Of a DNA stretch of 12,824 nucleotides, positions 12,254 to 12,824 are shown in pieces. The DNA is taken from positions 1 through 12,824 of the forward strand of contig JAICYG010000070.1 of the NCBI GenBank assembly GCA_025934335.1. The letters run 5' to 3'. The position numbers and the translations under genes were made by a program. The notes beneath the pieces are model-generated. The model did no database searches. It was not told where the DNA came from and saw only the letters and a list, made by a program, of their open reading frames with translations. Positions within the stretch are counted from its first letter, which is position 1. Every line of letters starts with the position of its first letter. The DNA comes from Thermoleophilia bacterium. Its GTDB lineage: Bacteria; Actinomycetota; Thermoleophilia; Gaiellales; Gaiellaceae.

Positions 12254-12824
12254 GCGACACCGAGGCAGTGATCGCGGCGCTCGACCGCGGCGAGGCGCGC
12301 GTCGCCGAGCCGGACGGCGACGACTGGCGGGTCAATTCCGACGTCCAGGCCGCGATCCTCGACTACTTCCGCCTGCGGCAGATGGAGCCGCACGAGGTGG
12401 GTCCCTTCGAGTACCACGACAAGATCCCGCTCAAGACCGGGTACGACACGCTCGACGTGCGCGTCGTGCCGCCGGCGACGGCGCGCTACGGCGCATACCT
12501 CTCGCCCGGCGTCGTGCTGATGCCGTCGTACGTGAACATCGGCGCCTGGGTCGGGCCGAACACGATGGTCGACACCTGGGCGACCGTCGGCTCGGGCGCG
12601 CAGATCGGCGCGAACGTCCACCTGGCGGGCGGGGTCGGCATCGGCGGCGTGCTCGAGCCGGCGGGCGCGCGGCCGGTGATCGTCGAGGACGGCGCCTTTC
12701 TCGGCTCGCGCTGCATCGTCGTCGAGGGTGTGCGCATCGGCCGCGAGGCGGTGATCGCCCCGAACGTGACGCTCACGGCGTCGGTGCCGATCATCGACGT
12801 CACCGGGTCGGAGCCGGTCGAGCA
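12250..12824 (+). CDS. dapD: tetrahydrodipicolinate N-succinyltransferase, 5' part
   Basis: DapD transfers succinate from succinyl-CoA to tetrahydrodipicolinate, opening the succinylase branch. The first 191 codons are present and the frame runs off the right edge. The sequence has an N-terminal helical part (1-60), then left-handed beta-helix hexapeptide repeats, with the diagnostic VLMPSYVNIGAWVGPNTMVD (89-108), WATVGSGAQIG (110-120) and HLAGGVGIGGVLEP (124-137), and VVEGVRIG (157-164). These match the Escherichia coli-type DapD closely. GTG 12250 overlaps the dapC TGA by 4 bp. The N-terminus is some 25-30 residues shorter than the E. coli enzyme. Confidence 0.94.
   Translation, partial: MSDTEAVIAALDRGEARVAEPDGDDWRVNSDVQAAILDYFRLRQMEPHEVGPFEYHDKIPLKTGYDTLDVRVVPPATARYGAYLSPGVVLMPSYVNIGAWVGPNTMVDTWATVGSGAQIGANVHLAGGVGIGGVLEPAGARPVIVEDGAFLGSRCIVVEGVRIGREAVIAPNVTLTASVPIIDVTGSEPVE

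Overview
The window is GC-rich, densely coding DNA with strongly GC-biased third codon positions, many genes with no Shine-Dalgarno motif, and MurT/GatD peptidoglycan amidation genes. This points to a high-GC actinobacterium. A deep lineage such as class Thermoleophilia (Gaiellales/Solirubrobacterales) is my best guess, because of the sigma-factor pair, the stand-alone homing-endonuclease-associated-repeat protein and the leaderless start architecture. That placement is inference, not proof.

Left part (1-2033): the 3' end of an alpha/beta hydrolase, a Cys/His-rich protein of unknown function, a 62-residue small ORF and a convergent two-helix membrane protein. Then comes about 620 bp without a protein gene, which is the most interesting part of the window. 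On the minus strand it holds two tandem copies, exactly 239 bp apart, of what look like small RNA genes. Each has a -35 box, a 17-bp spacer, a TANNNT -10 box, 6 nt, then a 105-nt body closed by an 8-bp stem and followed by a T-run. Body identity is 99/105, and all six differences fall in predicted loops or linker, while the promoter spacers have diverged. An 11-bp palindrome is conserved about 20 bp upstream of each promoter. Beyond it lie a DnaA-box-like cluster and an inverted repeat, just upstream of a principal-type sigma factor gene.

Middle part (2034-5660): two full-length sigma-70 (RpoD-like) genes face each other tail to tail, 12 nt apart. Then come a stand-alone class II glutamine amidotransferase domain and, convergent with it, a protein made of three homing-endonuclease-associated repeats with no nuclease domain.

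Right part (5661-12824): murT-gatD (lipid II D-Glu amidation), a minus-strand operon hflX-dut-nudix with 1-nt stop/start overlaps, and dapE-dapC-dapD (partial), which encode the succinylase branch of meso-DAP/lysine synthesis. MurT-GatD and the Dap enzymes together suggest a meso-DAP, amidated peptidoglycan. Several divergent genes have a TANNNT -10 motif 6-8 nt before their start codon, consistent with leaderless mRNAs. Convergent neighbours are packed with stop codons overlapping or a few bases apart. No tRNA, rRNA, CRISPR array or insertion sequence was seen.
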